From Pseudoalteromonas lipolytica (GTDB taxonomy: Bacteria; Pseudomonadota; Gammaproteobacteria; Enterobacterales; Alteromonadaceae), in the NCBI RefSeq assembly GCF_001306915.1, contig NZ_LJTC01000012.1, positions 5,855 through 69,854 on the forward strand: a stretch of DNA of 64,000 nucleotides. The letters run 5' to 3'. Shown here in pieces: positions 55,908 to 64,000 of this stretch (position 1 is its first letter; every line of letters starts with the position of its first letter). The notes beneath the pieces are model-generated. The model saw nothing but the letters and a program-made list of their open reading frames with translations. It did not search any database and had not been told where the DNA came from. The translations under genes were made by a program, and so were the position numbers.

Positions 55908-56699
55908 ATGATGAAAAAGTACTGTTTAGCAGCTGCCCTTTCAATGGCCTGTTTAGCTCCAACAGCACAAGCTGATACATTATTAGGTTTATACCTAGGT
56001 GTTGATGGTTGGCAATCAGATAACAGTGGTAGTTTTGCTCAAGATGGAAATCTACAAAGCTTTAAATTTGATGATGAAACGTTCACGAGCTACTACGCAG
56101 CACTTGAGCACCCAGTGCCGTTAATACCAAACATTAAACTAAAATACACTGAACTTGAGTTAAATGGTTTTGGTGACATACCAAATGGTGATTCATTTAC
56201 ATTCGGTGATAGTGATTTTGTTACGGGGTCAAGGGTAAATACTGTTAGTGATTTCTCTCACGTTGATTATATTCTTTATTACGAAATCTTTGATAATGAT
56301 TTGGTTTCAATTGATTTAGGTATAAATGCTAAACAATTTGACGGAGAAATTACAGTAACGGGTACTGCGCAAGAAAGTAACCCAAGTACAACTAAGCCAA
56401 ACACGACTGAGCGTGTTGATTTTTCTGGTTTCGTACCTTTAGTGTATGGCCGTGCTGAAGTTGGTTTACCATTAACGGGTTTAAGCGTTTTCTTTGAAGG
56501 TAGCCTACTGGCTATCGACGATAGTAAAGTCCAAGATTACCAAGCGGGTATTGCATACGCTTTACTTGATAACTTAGCAATCGATATGGATATTAAAGCG
56601 GGTTACCGCTCAATGACGTTAGAGCTTGATGATATTGATGATATCTACACAGATTTAGATGCATCGGGCCCGTTTGCAGGTATTCAAGTTCATTTCTAA
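55908..56699 (+). CDS. TIGR04219-type outer-membrane beta-barrel
   Basis: 263 residues. Signal peptide (MMKKYCLAAALSMACLAPTAQA), then a small barrel ending in a C-terminal aromatic (VHF) as needed for BAM insertion. The GLYLGVDGWQ start and LKYTELELNGFG are typical of the family. Role unknown. The DUF2333 stop and this start are one base apart. Confidence 0.85.
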   Translation: MMKKYCLAAALSMACLAPTAQADTLLGLYLGVDGWQSDNSGSFAQDGNLQSFKFDDETFTSYYAALEHPVPLIPNIKLKYTELELNGFGDIPNGDSFTFGDSDFVTGSRVNTVSDFSHVDYILYYEIFDNDLVSIDLGINAKQFDGEITVTGTAQESNPSTTKPNTTERVDFSGFVPLVYGRAEVGLPLTGLSVFFEGSLLAIDDSKVQDYQAGIAYALLDNLAIDMDIKAGYRSMTLELDDIDDIYTDLDASGPFAGIQVHF

Positions 56700-56732
56700 T
56701 CGAATTTTTCGATTTATTTTTAGCTGGCGGCT

Positions 56733-57620
56733 TTACTTTAAAGCTTGCCAGCTAACTTCAAATTCATCTTCTAATGATGTTGCCAGTATTTGCTTATAAG
56801 CTTTGTTTATTGGTGATGCGATTAGCTTTCTTAACTCGTCACCAGTCTGGGTAAATTTATAGTAACTGAGTACTAAGTCATTACTTTTTGCTTTTAAAAT
56901 CAAGCGTTGATTCATAAAGCTCAGTATTAGTTCTTGACCAGCTTTTAAAACCGCCGATTCGATTTCTTTTCGATACAGTAAGTTAATATCCATTAGGGTC
57001 AGAATGTCAGGAAAACTAACAGGGGTTTTTCCTAAGTTAAATGACACCTTATTACCTTTTCTAAGTAAATCAAACAGCGAGGGTTTCTTGTAAAAGCCGA
57101 GTAAAATTAAGTGGCTGTTGTCTTTTTCGTTGAATCCACACAATGATGTACAGCGTTGAAGAGCATCTGCTTCACGTTGAGTCATGTGTTTAAGGGTTTG
57201 TAGGCTTTTAATCGAAAAGGTGCCTGGCGATACTGTTTCACCTGCTAAAATTTTTGCCCACAGCTTTTGCATTGAGGAATTAGCTGTGTCTTCACATAAA
57301 CTTATAAATCGCTCTATCCAATCAAAATCGGGCTGTTGTTGACCCGTGACATCCGGGCAAAACGCCATAGCCATCGCCATGATGGTTTCAATATTTTCTT
57401 GGCGTTTAATAAATTGAATTTCTTGGCGAGTGTGAGCGCGCTCCAATAAGCTTGCTTGCGCTTTAATCTGATAGGCTAATTGCTGCTGACCTTGCGCTGA
57501 GTAGCTATCATCGCTCGCATGGTTAATCCTAGCCGATGATGCCTTATGAATCGGGTAGCCAAGTTGATTTTCTATAATATTAGCAAGATTAACTCTCGCT
57601 TGAGCCGCTTTCACTGTCAT
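56733..57620 (-). CDS. TIGR03899 family protein (cytoplasmic, unknown function)
   Basis: 295 residues from the ATG at 57620 (an in-frame TTG lies at 57629). Two regions resemble TIGR03899 and, more loosely, DUF2806: FDWIERFISLCEDTANSSMQKLWAKILAGE followed by SIKSLQTLKHMTQREADAL. No signal or membrane helix. It starts inside the 3' end of the SRPBCC gene (32-base overlap), so synthesis is coupled. Function unknown. Confidence 0.75.
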   Translation of the reverse strand: MTVKAAQARVNLANIIENQLGYPIHKASSARINHASDDSYSAQGQQQLAYQIKAQASLLERAHTRQEIQFIKRQENIETIMAMAMAFCPDVTGQQQPDFDWIERFISLCEDTANSSMQKLWAKILAGETVSPGTFSIKSLQTLKHMTQREADALQRCTSLCGFNEKDNSHLILLGFYKKPSLFDLLRKGNKVSFNLGKTPVSFPDILTLMDINLLYRKEIESAVLKAGQELILSFMNQRLILKAKSNDLVLSYYKFTQTGDELRKLIASPINKAYKQILATSLEDEFEVSWQALK

Positions 57621-58167
57621 TGGGAGCAATAGCCTTGTTTGTTGTTGCTAACTGTGCATGGGTTTTGATGTTATTGAGCGCCAGTTTCACTGTGTTGTTG
57701 AGAATATACTGGCTTAATAATGCAAGGTAGCCACCAATGATAGGAGTATTTACTTCACCTTGTAACGAGCACTCAATATTTATTTCATTACCTGCACCTG
57801 TAAATTGGATCGTTCCTTGGGCTATATGCTCTTTATTAAATAAAATATTAAAAGTAAGTTGTTCATTATTCTGTTGTGTTATTGTCATTTCGCCATCGCC
57901 GAAACGGCTTTGCCAAAATTGGTGTGCCCCAACGCCTTGGCTTGGCTCTAAAACCGTAAACTTGATGTTGGGATCTACGCTTTTCCATGGTTGCCATTTA
58001 TGCCATTGATTAAAGTCACCGACTAGTTTCGCTATTTCTGAGCTGCTAGCAGTGACCTGTATTGATTTATGAACCGTATAGCGTTGAGAAAGTAATAGCC
58101 CAACGACAAGCATAACTAGCGCACTGAGAAATAGGGCTTTTAGAGTTAAAACAAAAAATTTTATCAT
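57589..58167 (-). CDS. Membrane-anchored SRPBCC (START-like) protein
   Basis: 192 residues. An N-terminal transmembrane helix (about 5-27) followed by an SRPBCC/polyketide-cyclase fold: FNQWHKWQPWKSVDPN near residue 50, then GVGAHQFWQSRFGDGEMTI. Such folds bind hydrophobic ligands. The C-terminus is a short Ser/Glu tail. The downstream gene begins within its last codons. Substrate unknown. Confidence 0.82.
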   Translation of the reverse strand: MIKFFVLTLKALFLSALVMLVVGLLLSQRYTVHKSIQVTASSSEIAKLVGDFNQWHKWQPWKSVDPNIKFTVLEPSQGVGAHQFWQSRFGDGEMTITQQNNEQLTFNILFNKEHIAQGTIQFTGAGNEINIECSLQGEVNTPIIGGYLALLSQYILNNTVKLALNNIKTHAQLATTNKAIAPNDSESGSSES

Positions 58168-58289
58168 TTTACCTCGGGCAATAGTTTTATATCTTTCATA
58201 ACATTATACGTAACCTAGGCTATAATTTATCTGATATGACTATATATGTTCTGATAAATGTATCATAGTTAAGTGACTGAGAGAATTTT

Positions 58290-58334
58290 ATGCATCACTG
58301 TAAAATGTTGGTATTTTTACTAGGGTTGCTCTAA
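58290..58334 (+). other. Possible 14-codon leader ORF before the DUF3369 gene
   Basis: ATG to TAA encodes MHHCKMLVFLLGLL and ends 10 bases before the regulator start. GAGAG lies just upstream. Its function, if any, is unknown; chance is quite possible. Confidence 0.25.
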
Positions 58335-58344
58335 GGAATTATTA

Positions 58345-60540
58345 ATGGCATCAGAAAGTAACGACTTTTTGTTTAGTGACCAAGATGAGGAGCAGCTTGT
58401 TGAAGAGACTGTCTCTGAGTTTTGGGACGTATTAATAGTCGACGACGATCCTGAGATACATTCAGTGACTAAGTTAGCGCTTTCTGGCGTTGAGTTCTGG
58501 GATAAAGGCTTACGATTCCACCACGCCTATTCAGGTTCAGAAGCGCTTGAATTACTTAAAAGTAACCATTCCATTTCGGTAATTTTACTTGATGTGGTTA
58601 TGGAATCAGATGATGCTGGCCTGCAAGTTGTAAAGCAGGTACGAGAGTGCCTCAATAATCACAATGTGCGGATTATTTTACGTACCGGTCAACCAGGCTA
58701 TGCACCTGAAGAAAAAGTGATCCGTGAATACGATATCAACGACTACAAAACAAAAACAGAACTTACTCGTAGTAAACTTATCACAGCCCTAGTAACAGCA
58801 ATTCGCTCTTATGAACAAGTTTGTCAGCTCGAATTTCAAAGCCGTGCTTTAAATAATATTTTGTATGCATCTAAGGCAATTCTTGGTTTTACTGATATTA
58901 AAGCGTTTTCGATGGCGGTTATTAAACAGCTTTCGATTATTTTAGATTGCGAACCACAAGGGCTCTTGTGCGGCTCAATTGAAGATGACAATCAGGTTTA
59001 TGTGCTAGGTGGCTGCGCTGAATACAATGAGTTTATAGGTCAAGGCATTGAACAACTTGATGATGGCCGTATTATCATGCAAGTCAATAACTGCCTAGCC
59101 CAAGGTGAGCATCAGCATACAGATGTAGACAGTACGTATTTATTAAAAAGCAAAAACCGCCAAGCAGCTATTTACCTTGAAACTGAGCACACGCCAAGTC
59201 CTTCACAACTGCAATTTGCAGAGATATTCTTAACGAACGTCAGTGTAGGTCTTGATAATGTTCGATTATTCAACCGTTTACGTGATGCAGCTTATAAAGA
59301 TGTATTAACTGGTTTATCGAATCGTAACGATTTTATGAATAAGGTGGAGCGCTACTACCAGCCGGGCAAAAATGACTTTGTCTTTTTACTAATTGATGTT
59401 TCGCAATTCTCTGATATCAACAATGGCTTAGGGCAAGAAATCGGTAATTTATTACTAAATGCAATTGTTGATAGGCTACAACAAGAATACCCTAATGCAG
59501 AGCTTATCTCGCGCATTGGTGCAGATGTTTTCGGTTTGTTGTTGGCTGCTGATAAATGCGATATTGAGTTACTTCGTGAGCATTTAAGTTTACCATTTAA
59601 TGCTGGCGAGCATATTTTGCCAATCAACTTTAACATTGGCTTATGTTATCAAGGTGACTTTCAGCAAGCAGGGATCGAGACTTTAAAACTAGGTTACATT
59701 GCTTTAAACCAAGCTAAAAAACAATCTGCTGAAACGGTGGTGACTTATACCCCAGACATGGAAGAGAAAATGGCTTGGCGTTTAGGGATCATTAGACAGC
59801 TTCGTCAAGACTTCGAACAACGTAAATTAGAGGTTTGGTTTCAGCCGCAACTTGATTTAAATACTCTAGAAATCATAGGTTGTGAAGCGCTACTGCGTTG
59901 GCCATCAGGTAATGGTCAGTATATTTCACCAGCGATTTTCGTTCCGATGGCTGAAGATGCTGGTTTAATTGTTGATATAGGGCAATGGGTGCTAGAGCAA
60001 GCATGTATGCAGCAAAAGCGCCTTGAAGCAATGGGCTTTGCAATCAGTATTGCCGTAAATGTTTCAGTACCGCAGTTTAAAGTTAAAGGCTATGCTCAGC
60101 AAGTAAAAGACACGCTTATTAAATACGATGTAAAACCGCAGTTTATTGAACTCGAAGTGACCGAAAGTGTGGTTATGGATGAGCTAGCTAATGTGATCAC
60201 CACATTAAAAGAACTTAAAGAGTTTGGTATTGAGATTGCAATTGATGACTTTGGTACTGGCTTCTCGTCGTTAAGCTATTTGCAAAAACTACCATTAGAC
60301 AGACTAAAAATTGATCGCGACTTTATCAAAGATTTACCTGGTCAAGATTGTCAGGCGATTGCTGCGTTAATTATTTCTCTTGGCGCAAGGTTAGGCTTAA
60401 AAACCATTGCAGAAGGGGTTGAAACACAAGCGCAAGCAGATTATTTAGCTCAGCTTGGCTGTGATGAAGTGCAAGGCTTCATGTACGCTAAGCCTATGCC
60501 AGAAAAAGAGTTAATTACTTACCTGCAAGCTAAGCAATAG
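58345..60540 (+). CDS. Response regulator with DUF3369, degenerate GGDEF and active-type EAL
   Basis: 731 residues. Receiver-like N-terminus (about 27-150) with Asp33/Asp34, phosphoacceptor Asp83 and Lys135, then DUF3369 (about 160-305). The GGDEF region (315-465) carries GADVF at 392-396 instead of GGDEF, so it should be inactive. The EAL domain (about 485-725) has EALLRW (514-519), ELEVTES, IDDFGTGFSS and KIDRDFI, all consistent with an active c-di-GMP phosphodiesterase. It is a lone gene. The cognate kinase is not adjacent. Confidence 0.93.
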   Translation: MASESNDFLFSDQDEEQLVEETVSEFWDVLIVDDDPEIHSVTKLALSGVEFWDKGLRFHHAYSGSEALELLKSNHSISVILLDVVMESDDAGLQVVKQVRECLNNHNVRIILRTGQPGYAPEEKVIREYDINDYKTKTELTRSKLITALVTAIRSYEQVCQLEFQSRALNNILYASKAILGFTDIKAFSMAVIKQLSIILDCEPQGLLCGSIEDDNQVYVLGGCAEYNEFIGQGIEQLDDGRIIMQVNNCLAQGEHQHTDVDSTYLLKSKNRQAAIYLETEHTPSPSQLQFAEIFLTNVSVGLDNVRLFNRLRDAAYKDVLTGLSNRNDFMNKVERYYQPGKNDFVFLLIDVSQFSDINNGLGQEIGNLLLNAIVDRLQQEYPNAELISRIGADVFGLLLAADKCDIELLREHLSLPFNAGEHILPINFNIGLCYQGDFQQAGIETLKLGYIALNQAKKQSAETVVTYTPDMEEKMAWRLGIIRQLRQDFEQRKLEVWFQPQLDLNTLEIIGCEALLRWPSGNGQYISPAIFVPMAEDAGLIVDIGQWVLEQACMQQKRLEAMGFAISIAVNVSVPQFKVKGYAQQVKDTLIKYDVKPQFIELEVTESVVMDELANVITTLKELKEFGIEIAIDDFGTGFSSLSYLQKLPLDRLKIDRDFIKDLPGQDCQAIAALIISLGARLGLKTIAEGVETQAQADYLAQLGCDEVQGFMYAKPMPEKELITYLQAKQ

Positions 60541-60572
60541 CCAGTTCCAGTCAGTGCATACAAATTAAACAG

Positions 60573-60602
60573 CGCCCTCCCATGTGAAGGGCGTTTTGTT
60601 TT
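60573..60602 (+). terminator. Intrinsic terminator after the DUF3369 gene
   Basis: CGCCCT and AGGGCG flank a nine-base loop and are followed by TTTTGTTTT. Confidence 0.8.
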
Positions 60603-60661
60603 CTATAATAATCTATAAGACTGAGGTATAATTCGCCCCTTTTGTTAGCAGAGTACACTTT

Positions 60662-62839
60662 ATGAGCGCATTAAAAGCCGAGCGAGGCCTGTTTTCTTAC
60701 CCTAAATATTGGGCTGAATGCTATGGCACGGCGCCATTTTTACCAACCACTCGTGCAGAAATGGACGCGTTAGGCTGGGATAGCTGTGACGTGATCATTG
60801 TAAGTGGTGATGCGTATGTAGATCACCCAAGCTTCGGTATGGCTGTGATTGGGCGTATGCTTGAGTCACAGGGTTTTCGTGTGGGTATTATTGCGCAGCC
60901 TGACTGGAACTCAAAAGATGCCTTTATGGCGTTAGGTAAGCCTAACTTATTCTTTGGTGTTACAGCGGGTAATATGGACTCGATGATCAACCGTTATACT
61001 GCTGAAAAGCGTATGCGTCATGATGACGCTTATACGCCGGGTAACATAGGCGGTAAACGTCCTGACCGTGCGGTAGTTGTATACAGCCAACGCTGTCGCG
61101 AAGCTTATAAAGATGTGCCGTTGATCATTGGTGGTATTGAGGCGAGTTTACGCCGTATTGCTCATTATGATTATTGGCAAGAAAAAGTACGCCGTAGTGT
61201 ATTGTTTGATGCTAAAGCTGACATTTTAATTTACGGTAACGCTGAGCGCCCACTTGTTGAAGTTGCCCACCGTATTGCTGCGGGTGAGTCGGTTGAGACA
61301 ATTCAAGATATTCGTGGTACTGCGGTTATTCGTAAAGAACCATTACCGGGTTGGCGTGGTAGTGACTCAACTGCAATAGATAAAATCGGTAAGATTGATC
61401 CAATTCCAAACCCGTATGGCGCAGATGATGTGGGTTGTAGTAAATCTGAATTTAAAAAAGCAGGTATTGATTTAAGTGCCGAGGCGGCTAAGCCAATCAC
61501 GATTCAGCCTGCTCGCCCTAAGCCATGGGAAAAGACCTACGTTAAGCTGCCTGCGTATGAGCAAGTAAGTGTGAATAAACCGCTTTATGCTCACGCCTCG
61601 CGTATTTTGCACCAAGAAACAAACCCAGGTTGTGCGCGTGCGTTATTTCAACGCCATGGCGACCGCTCTATTTGGGTAAATCCGCCTGCATTTCCGCTTG
61701 AAACTGAAGAAATGGATGGCGTATTTGGTTTGCCATATCAGCGTATTCCGCACCCAAGCTACGGCGATGAAAAAATCCCAGCTTATGAAATGATTAAAAC
61801 CTCGGTGAACATCATGCGAGGCTGCTTTGGTGGTTGTTCTTTCTGTTCAATAACAGAACATGAAGGACGTATTATTCAAAGCCGTTCTGAGCAATCAATT
61901 ATTGATGAAATTGAGCAAATTCGTGACAGAGTACCGGGCTTCACTGGGGTTATTTCTGACTTAGGCGGACCGACCGCGAATATGTATAAGTTGCGCTGTA
62001 AGAGCAAAAAGGCAGAGAGCACGTGTCGTCGTTTATCATGTGTTTATCCTGATATCTGTAAGCACATGGACACGGATCACACCCCAACGATTGAGCTTTA
62101 TAAAAAAGCTCGAGATGTAAAAGGTGTGAAGAAAATCTTGATCGCGTCTGGCGTACGTTATGACTTAGCCGTAGAAGACCCTCGCTACGTAAAAGAGTTG
62201 GTTACCCATCACGTAGGCGGGTACTTAAAAATTGCCCCTGAGCACACTGAAGATGGTCCATTGTCTAAGATGATGAAGCCGGGCATGGGAGCTTACGATA
62301 AGTTTAAAGAGCTATTTGATAAATACTCAAAAGAAGCGGGTAAAAAGCAGTATTTGATCCCGTATTTTATTTCTGCTCACCCAGGAACGAAAGACGAAGA
62401 CATGGTGAATATGGCGCTATGGTTAAAGGCTCATGACTTTAAGCTTGATCAAGTACAAAACTTTTATCCATCGCCGATGGCCAATGCAACCACAATTTAT
62501 CACACTGAGATGAACTCTCTGCGCAATATTAAGAACAATACTGAGCAAGTGCCTGTTCCAAAAGGCGCACGCCAGCGTCGCTTACACAAAGCGATTTTAC
62601 GATACCACGATCCTGCTGGTTGGCCGATGATCCGTGAAGCACTAAGAAAAATGGGCAAAGCGAATTTAATTGGTAAAGGGCCGAATTGTTTGGTTCCTGA
62701 AGAAGGTCGAAACGAGAAAACAGCTAAAGGTAAGGGCGGTAAAGGCCGTGCAGCACTGACTCGTCATACCGGTTTTAGCCAGTTTAAAAAGGCCAATACC
62801 AAACCTAGAGTAGGTAAAAATAAGCAGCGTGCAAAGTAA
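60662..62839 (+). CDS. ygiQ: YgiQ family radical SAM protein
   Basis: 725 residues. An N-terminal DUF3362/UPF0313-type region with a cobalamin-like stretch precedes the radical SAM core. The cluster motif [11 protein letters not shown] holds CxxxCxxC; the C-terminus is a Lys/Arg-rich tail ([15 protein letters not shown] and on). The reaction is unknown. It stands alone with its own terminator. Confidence 0.93.
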   Translation: MSALKAERGLFSYPKYWAECYGTAPFLPTTRAEMDALGWDSCDVIIVSGDAYVDHPSFGMAVIGRMLESQGFRVGIIAQPDWNSKDAFMALGKPNLFFGVTAGNMDSMINRYTAEKRMRHDDAYTPGNIGGKRPDRAVVVYSQRCREAYKDVPLIIGGIEASLRRIAHYDYWQEKVRRSVLFDAKADILIYGNAERPLVEVAHRIAAGESVETIQDIRGTAVIRKEPLPGWRGSDSTAIDKIGKIDPIPNPYGADDVGCSKSEFKKAGIDLSAEAAKPITIQPARPKPWEKTYVKLPAYEQVSVNKPLYAHASRILHQETNPGCARALFQRHGDRSIWVNPPAFPLETEEMDGVFGLPYQRIPHPSYGDEKIPAYEMIKTSVNIMRGCFGGCSFCSITEHEGRIIQSRSEQSIIDEIEQIRDRVPGFTGVISDLGGPTANMYKLRCKSKKAESTCRRLSCVYPDICKHMDTDHTPTIELYKKARDVKGVKKILIASGVRYDLAVEDPRYVKELVTHHVGGYLKIAPEHTEDGPLSKMMKPGMGAYDKFKELFDKYSKEAGKKQYLIPYFISAHPGTKDEDMVNMALWLKAHDFKLDQVQNFYPSPMANATTIYHTEMNSLRNIKNNTEQVPVPKGARQRRLHKAILRYHDPAGWPMIREALRKMGKANLIGKGPNCLVPEEGRNEKTAKGKGGKGRAALTRHTGFSQFKKANTKPRVGKNKQRAK

Positions 62840-62850
62840 AAGATATAAAT

Positions 62851-62875
62851 ACGGCCCTTAAAGGGCCGTTTTTAT
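62851..62875 (+). terminator. Intrinsic terminator of ygiQ
   Basis: ACGGCCCTT and AAGGGCCGT pair around a single A and are followed by TTTTATTTA. Confidence 0.88.
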
Positions 62876-62877
62876 TT

Positions 62878-62917
62878 ATACCAATTCGCTTAATTAAGTA
62901 TTATTGTGAATTGGTAT
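62878..62917. repeat. ATACCAATTC-type inverted repeat
   Basis: ATACCAATTC and GAATTGGTAT are perfect 10-bp arms around a 20-base centre. The right arm touches the mgtE stop codon. From general knowledge, such ATACCAATT palindromes are dispersed in Alteromonadales and Vibrio genomes. Confidence 0.75.
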
Positions 62918-64000
62918 CAGATTAATAGCCAGGTTGCGGTGCCTAAAAAGGCAAAGATACCGACAATATCCGTCACTGTTGTCAGTACGACACTGCCGGC
63001 GAGGGCAGGGTCAATTTTCATTTTCTTAAGAATTAATGGAATGCTTGCACCTGCAATACCAGCGGCAACAAGATTCATAAACATTGCAAAGGCCAGCACT
63101 GCGCCGAGTTTAAAGTCCCACTGCCATAGGGCAACCACACCAGCAATTAATATCGACCAAATAATGCCATTCAGTGCGCCAATTGCTAACTCCTTAAGTA
63201 ATAAGAAGCGTTGGTTGGTTTGGTTGATATGACCAACCGCTATACCACGAATAACCAGAGTTAGGGTTTGGCTACCCGCAACACCCCCCATTGAAGGGAC
63301 GATACCATTGAGTACCGCTAAAATAGGCAAGATTGCTAAGGTGTTTTCGAAAAAGCTTGCCACAATGGCTGCTAACAATGCGGTTAATAAGTTAACCCCA
63401 AGCCAAATAGAGCGACGCTGCGAACTTTTTAGCACTGGCGCAAAGGTATCTTCTTCGTCGTCAAGACCAGCAAGGCTTAGCATGCTGTGTTCAGCATCTT
63501 CACGGATTACGTCAACGATATCATCGATGGTAATACGGCCAAGCAAGTGAGCGTTATCATCTACAACAGGAGCTGAAATCCAGTTGTGACGCTCAAATAG
63601 CTGCGCCACATCGCTTTCATCCATAGAGATTAGGATTGACTCACAGTCTTCATCCATTAAATCATGAACAACTTTATCAGAAGGACTTGTCAGTAGCGTG
63701 GTTAACGAAAGCGCCCCTAAAAAGCAGTTATGTTTATCAACTACATATAAATCATCGGTACCCTCTGGTAACTCACCTCGTAAGCGTAAATAGCGCAGTA
63801 CAACATCGAGAGTAACGTCAGGACGAATGGTTACCGTATCGCTGTTCATCAGGGCACCGGCTGAGCGCTCTTGATAAGAAAGCGCTTGAGTTGCCCTTTC
63901 TCTATCTTGCGAGTCCATCGCGCTAACAACGTCTTGATATACGGTATCAGGAAGACTACGTAAAACCTCACCTAAGTCATCGTCGTCCATATCTTCTGTA
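62917..64000 (-). CDS. mgtE: Magnesium transporter MgtE (5' end beyond window)
   Basis: About 361 residues are visible; the frame stays open to the right edge, so the N-terminal part is missing. Visible order: the end of the N domain (DLGEVLRSLPDTVYQ), two CBS modules (about residues 45-170 of the visible chain, VVDKHNCFLGALSL and WISAPVVDDNAHLLG), then a membrane domain with about five helices including the conserved NGIVPSMGGVAGSQ. MgtE is a Mg2+ channel gated by cytosolic Mg2+ through CBS and N domains. A full length of about 450 residues is usual. Confidence 0.93.
   Translation of the reverse strand, partial: TEDMDDDDLGEVLRSLPDTVYQDVVSAMDSQDRERATQALSYQERSAGALMNSDTVTIRPDVTLDVVLRYLRLRGELPEGTDDLYVVDKHNCFLGALSLTTLLTSPSDKVVHDLMDEDCESILISMDESDVAQLFERHNWISAPVVDDNAHLLGRITIDDIVDVIREDAEHSMLSLAGLDDEEDTFAPVLKSSQRRSIWLGVNLLTALLAAIVASFFENTLAILPILAVLNGIVPSMGGVAGSQTLTLVIRGIAVGHINQTNQRFLLLKELAIGALNGIIWSILIAGVVALWQWDFKLGAVLAFAMFMNLVAAGIAGASIPLILKKMKIDPALAGSVVLTTVTDIVGIFAFLGTATWLLI

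Overview
The window reads as a chromosomal segment of a marine gammaproteobacterium of the Alteromonadales, most likely Pseudoalteromonas. This rests on moderate to low GC, TonB-dependent receptors at two loci, gene orders such as epmB/efp/epmA, rsgA-psd divergent from orn, and rep next to ubiK, and protein families typical of that group (Cti, DUF2333, TIGR04219, DUF3369-GGDEF-EAL). The assignment is inference from protein resemblance and gene order, not from a search. Almost all of the window is core or household DNA. I see no insertion sequence, prophage, CRISPR array or integron.

Layout. 1-11.2 kb: a truncated iron-type TonB receptor with a Fur-box-like site, a two-domain VOC protein, an SDR, a small acidic protein translationally coupled to the fatty acid cis/trans isomerase Cti, a PilJ-type hybrid histidine kinase, a DUF4097-like secreted protein, a ModF-like double ATPase and a TraB/GumN protein. 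11.4-17.2 kb: ilvL-ilvGMDA with a readable leader peptide and attenuator. 17.2-29.9 kb: an orphan NMT1 domain with a membrane anchor, a METTL25-like methyltransferase, can, ubiK, rep, a GAF-GAF-GGDEF-EAL protein, a cytochrome c5, elbB and polA (with DnaA-box-like sites upstream). 30-32 kb: a sugar-kinase-like/nucleotidyltransferase pair. 32.7-35.4 kb: the EF-P beta-lysylation set. 35.5-38.6 kb: a second TonB receptor, a hotdog thioesterase and a META lipoprotein. 38.7-45.3 kb: a TPP riboswitch and the thiamine operon thiC-thiO-thiS-thiG-thiDE-thiF. 45.3-47.9 kb: psd-rsgA divergent from orn. 48.0-48.95 kb: four identical tRNA-Gly(GCC) genes interleaved with two decayed tRNA-Gly fragments, then a heptanucleotide tandem repeat. 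49-52.9 kb: yjbQ-cheX, zur, a MarC protein, a lipoprotein and dusA. 53.0-56.7 kb: a sigma54-type promoter, pspA-pspC without pspB, a novel small membrane protein, then PCu(A)C-DUF2333-TIGR04219. 56.7-64 kb: TIGR03899 and SRPBCC proteins, a DUF3369-GGDEF-EAL response regulator, a YgiQ radical SAM protein and a truncated mgtE.

How the genes fit together. Three biosynthetic or modification pathways are nearly complete: branched-chain amino acids (regulated by attenuation), thiamine (by riboswitch) and EF-P modification. Envelope maintenance recurs: Cti, the Psp module, phosphatidylserine decarboxylase, lipoproteins and outer-membrane barrels. Two cyclic-di-GMP proteins look complementary: one has an intact GGDEF and a degenerate EAL, the other the reverse.

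The least explained signals are the decayed tRNA-Gly repeat array with CCA-embedding hairpins, the kinase/nucleotidyltransferase pair, the PspB-less psp operon with an unfamiliar membrane protein, the coupled acidic protein before cti, and the NMT1 domain that ends just after its membrane anchor. Nothing here is an obviously new defence or mobile system.
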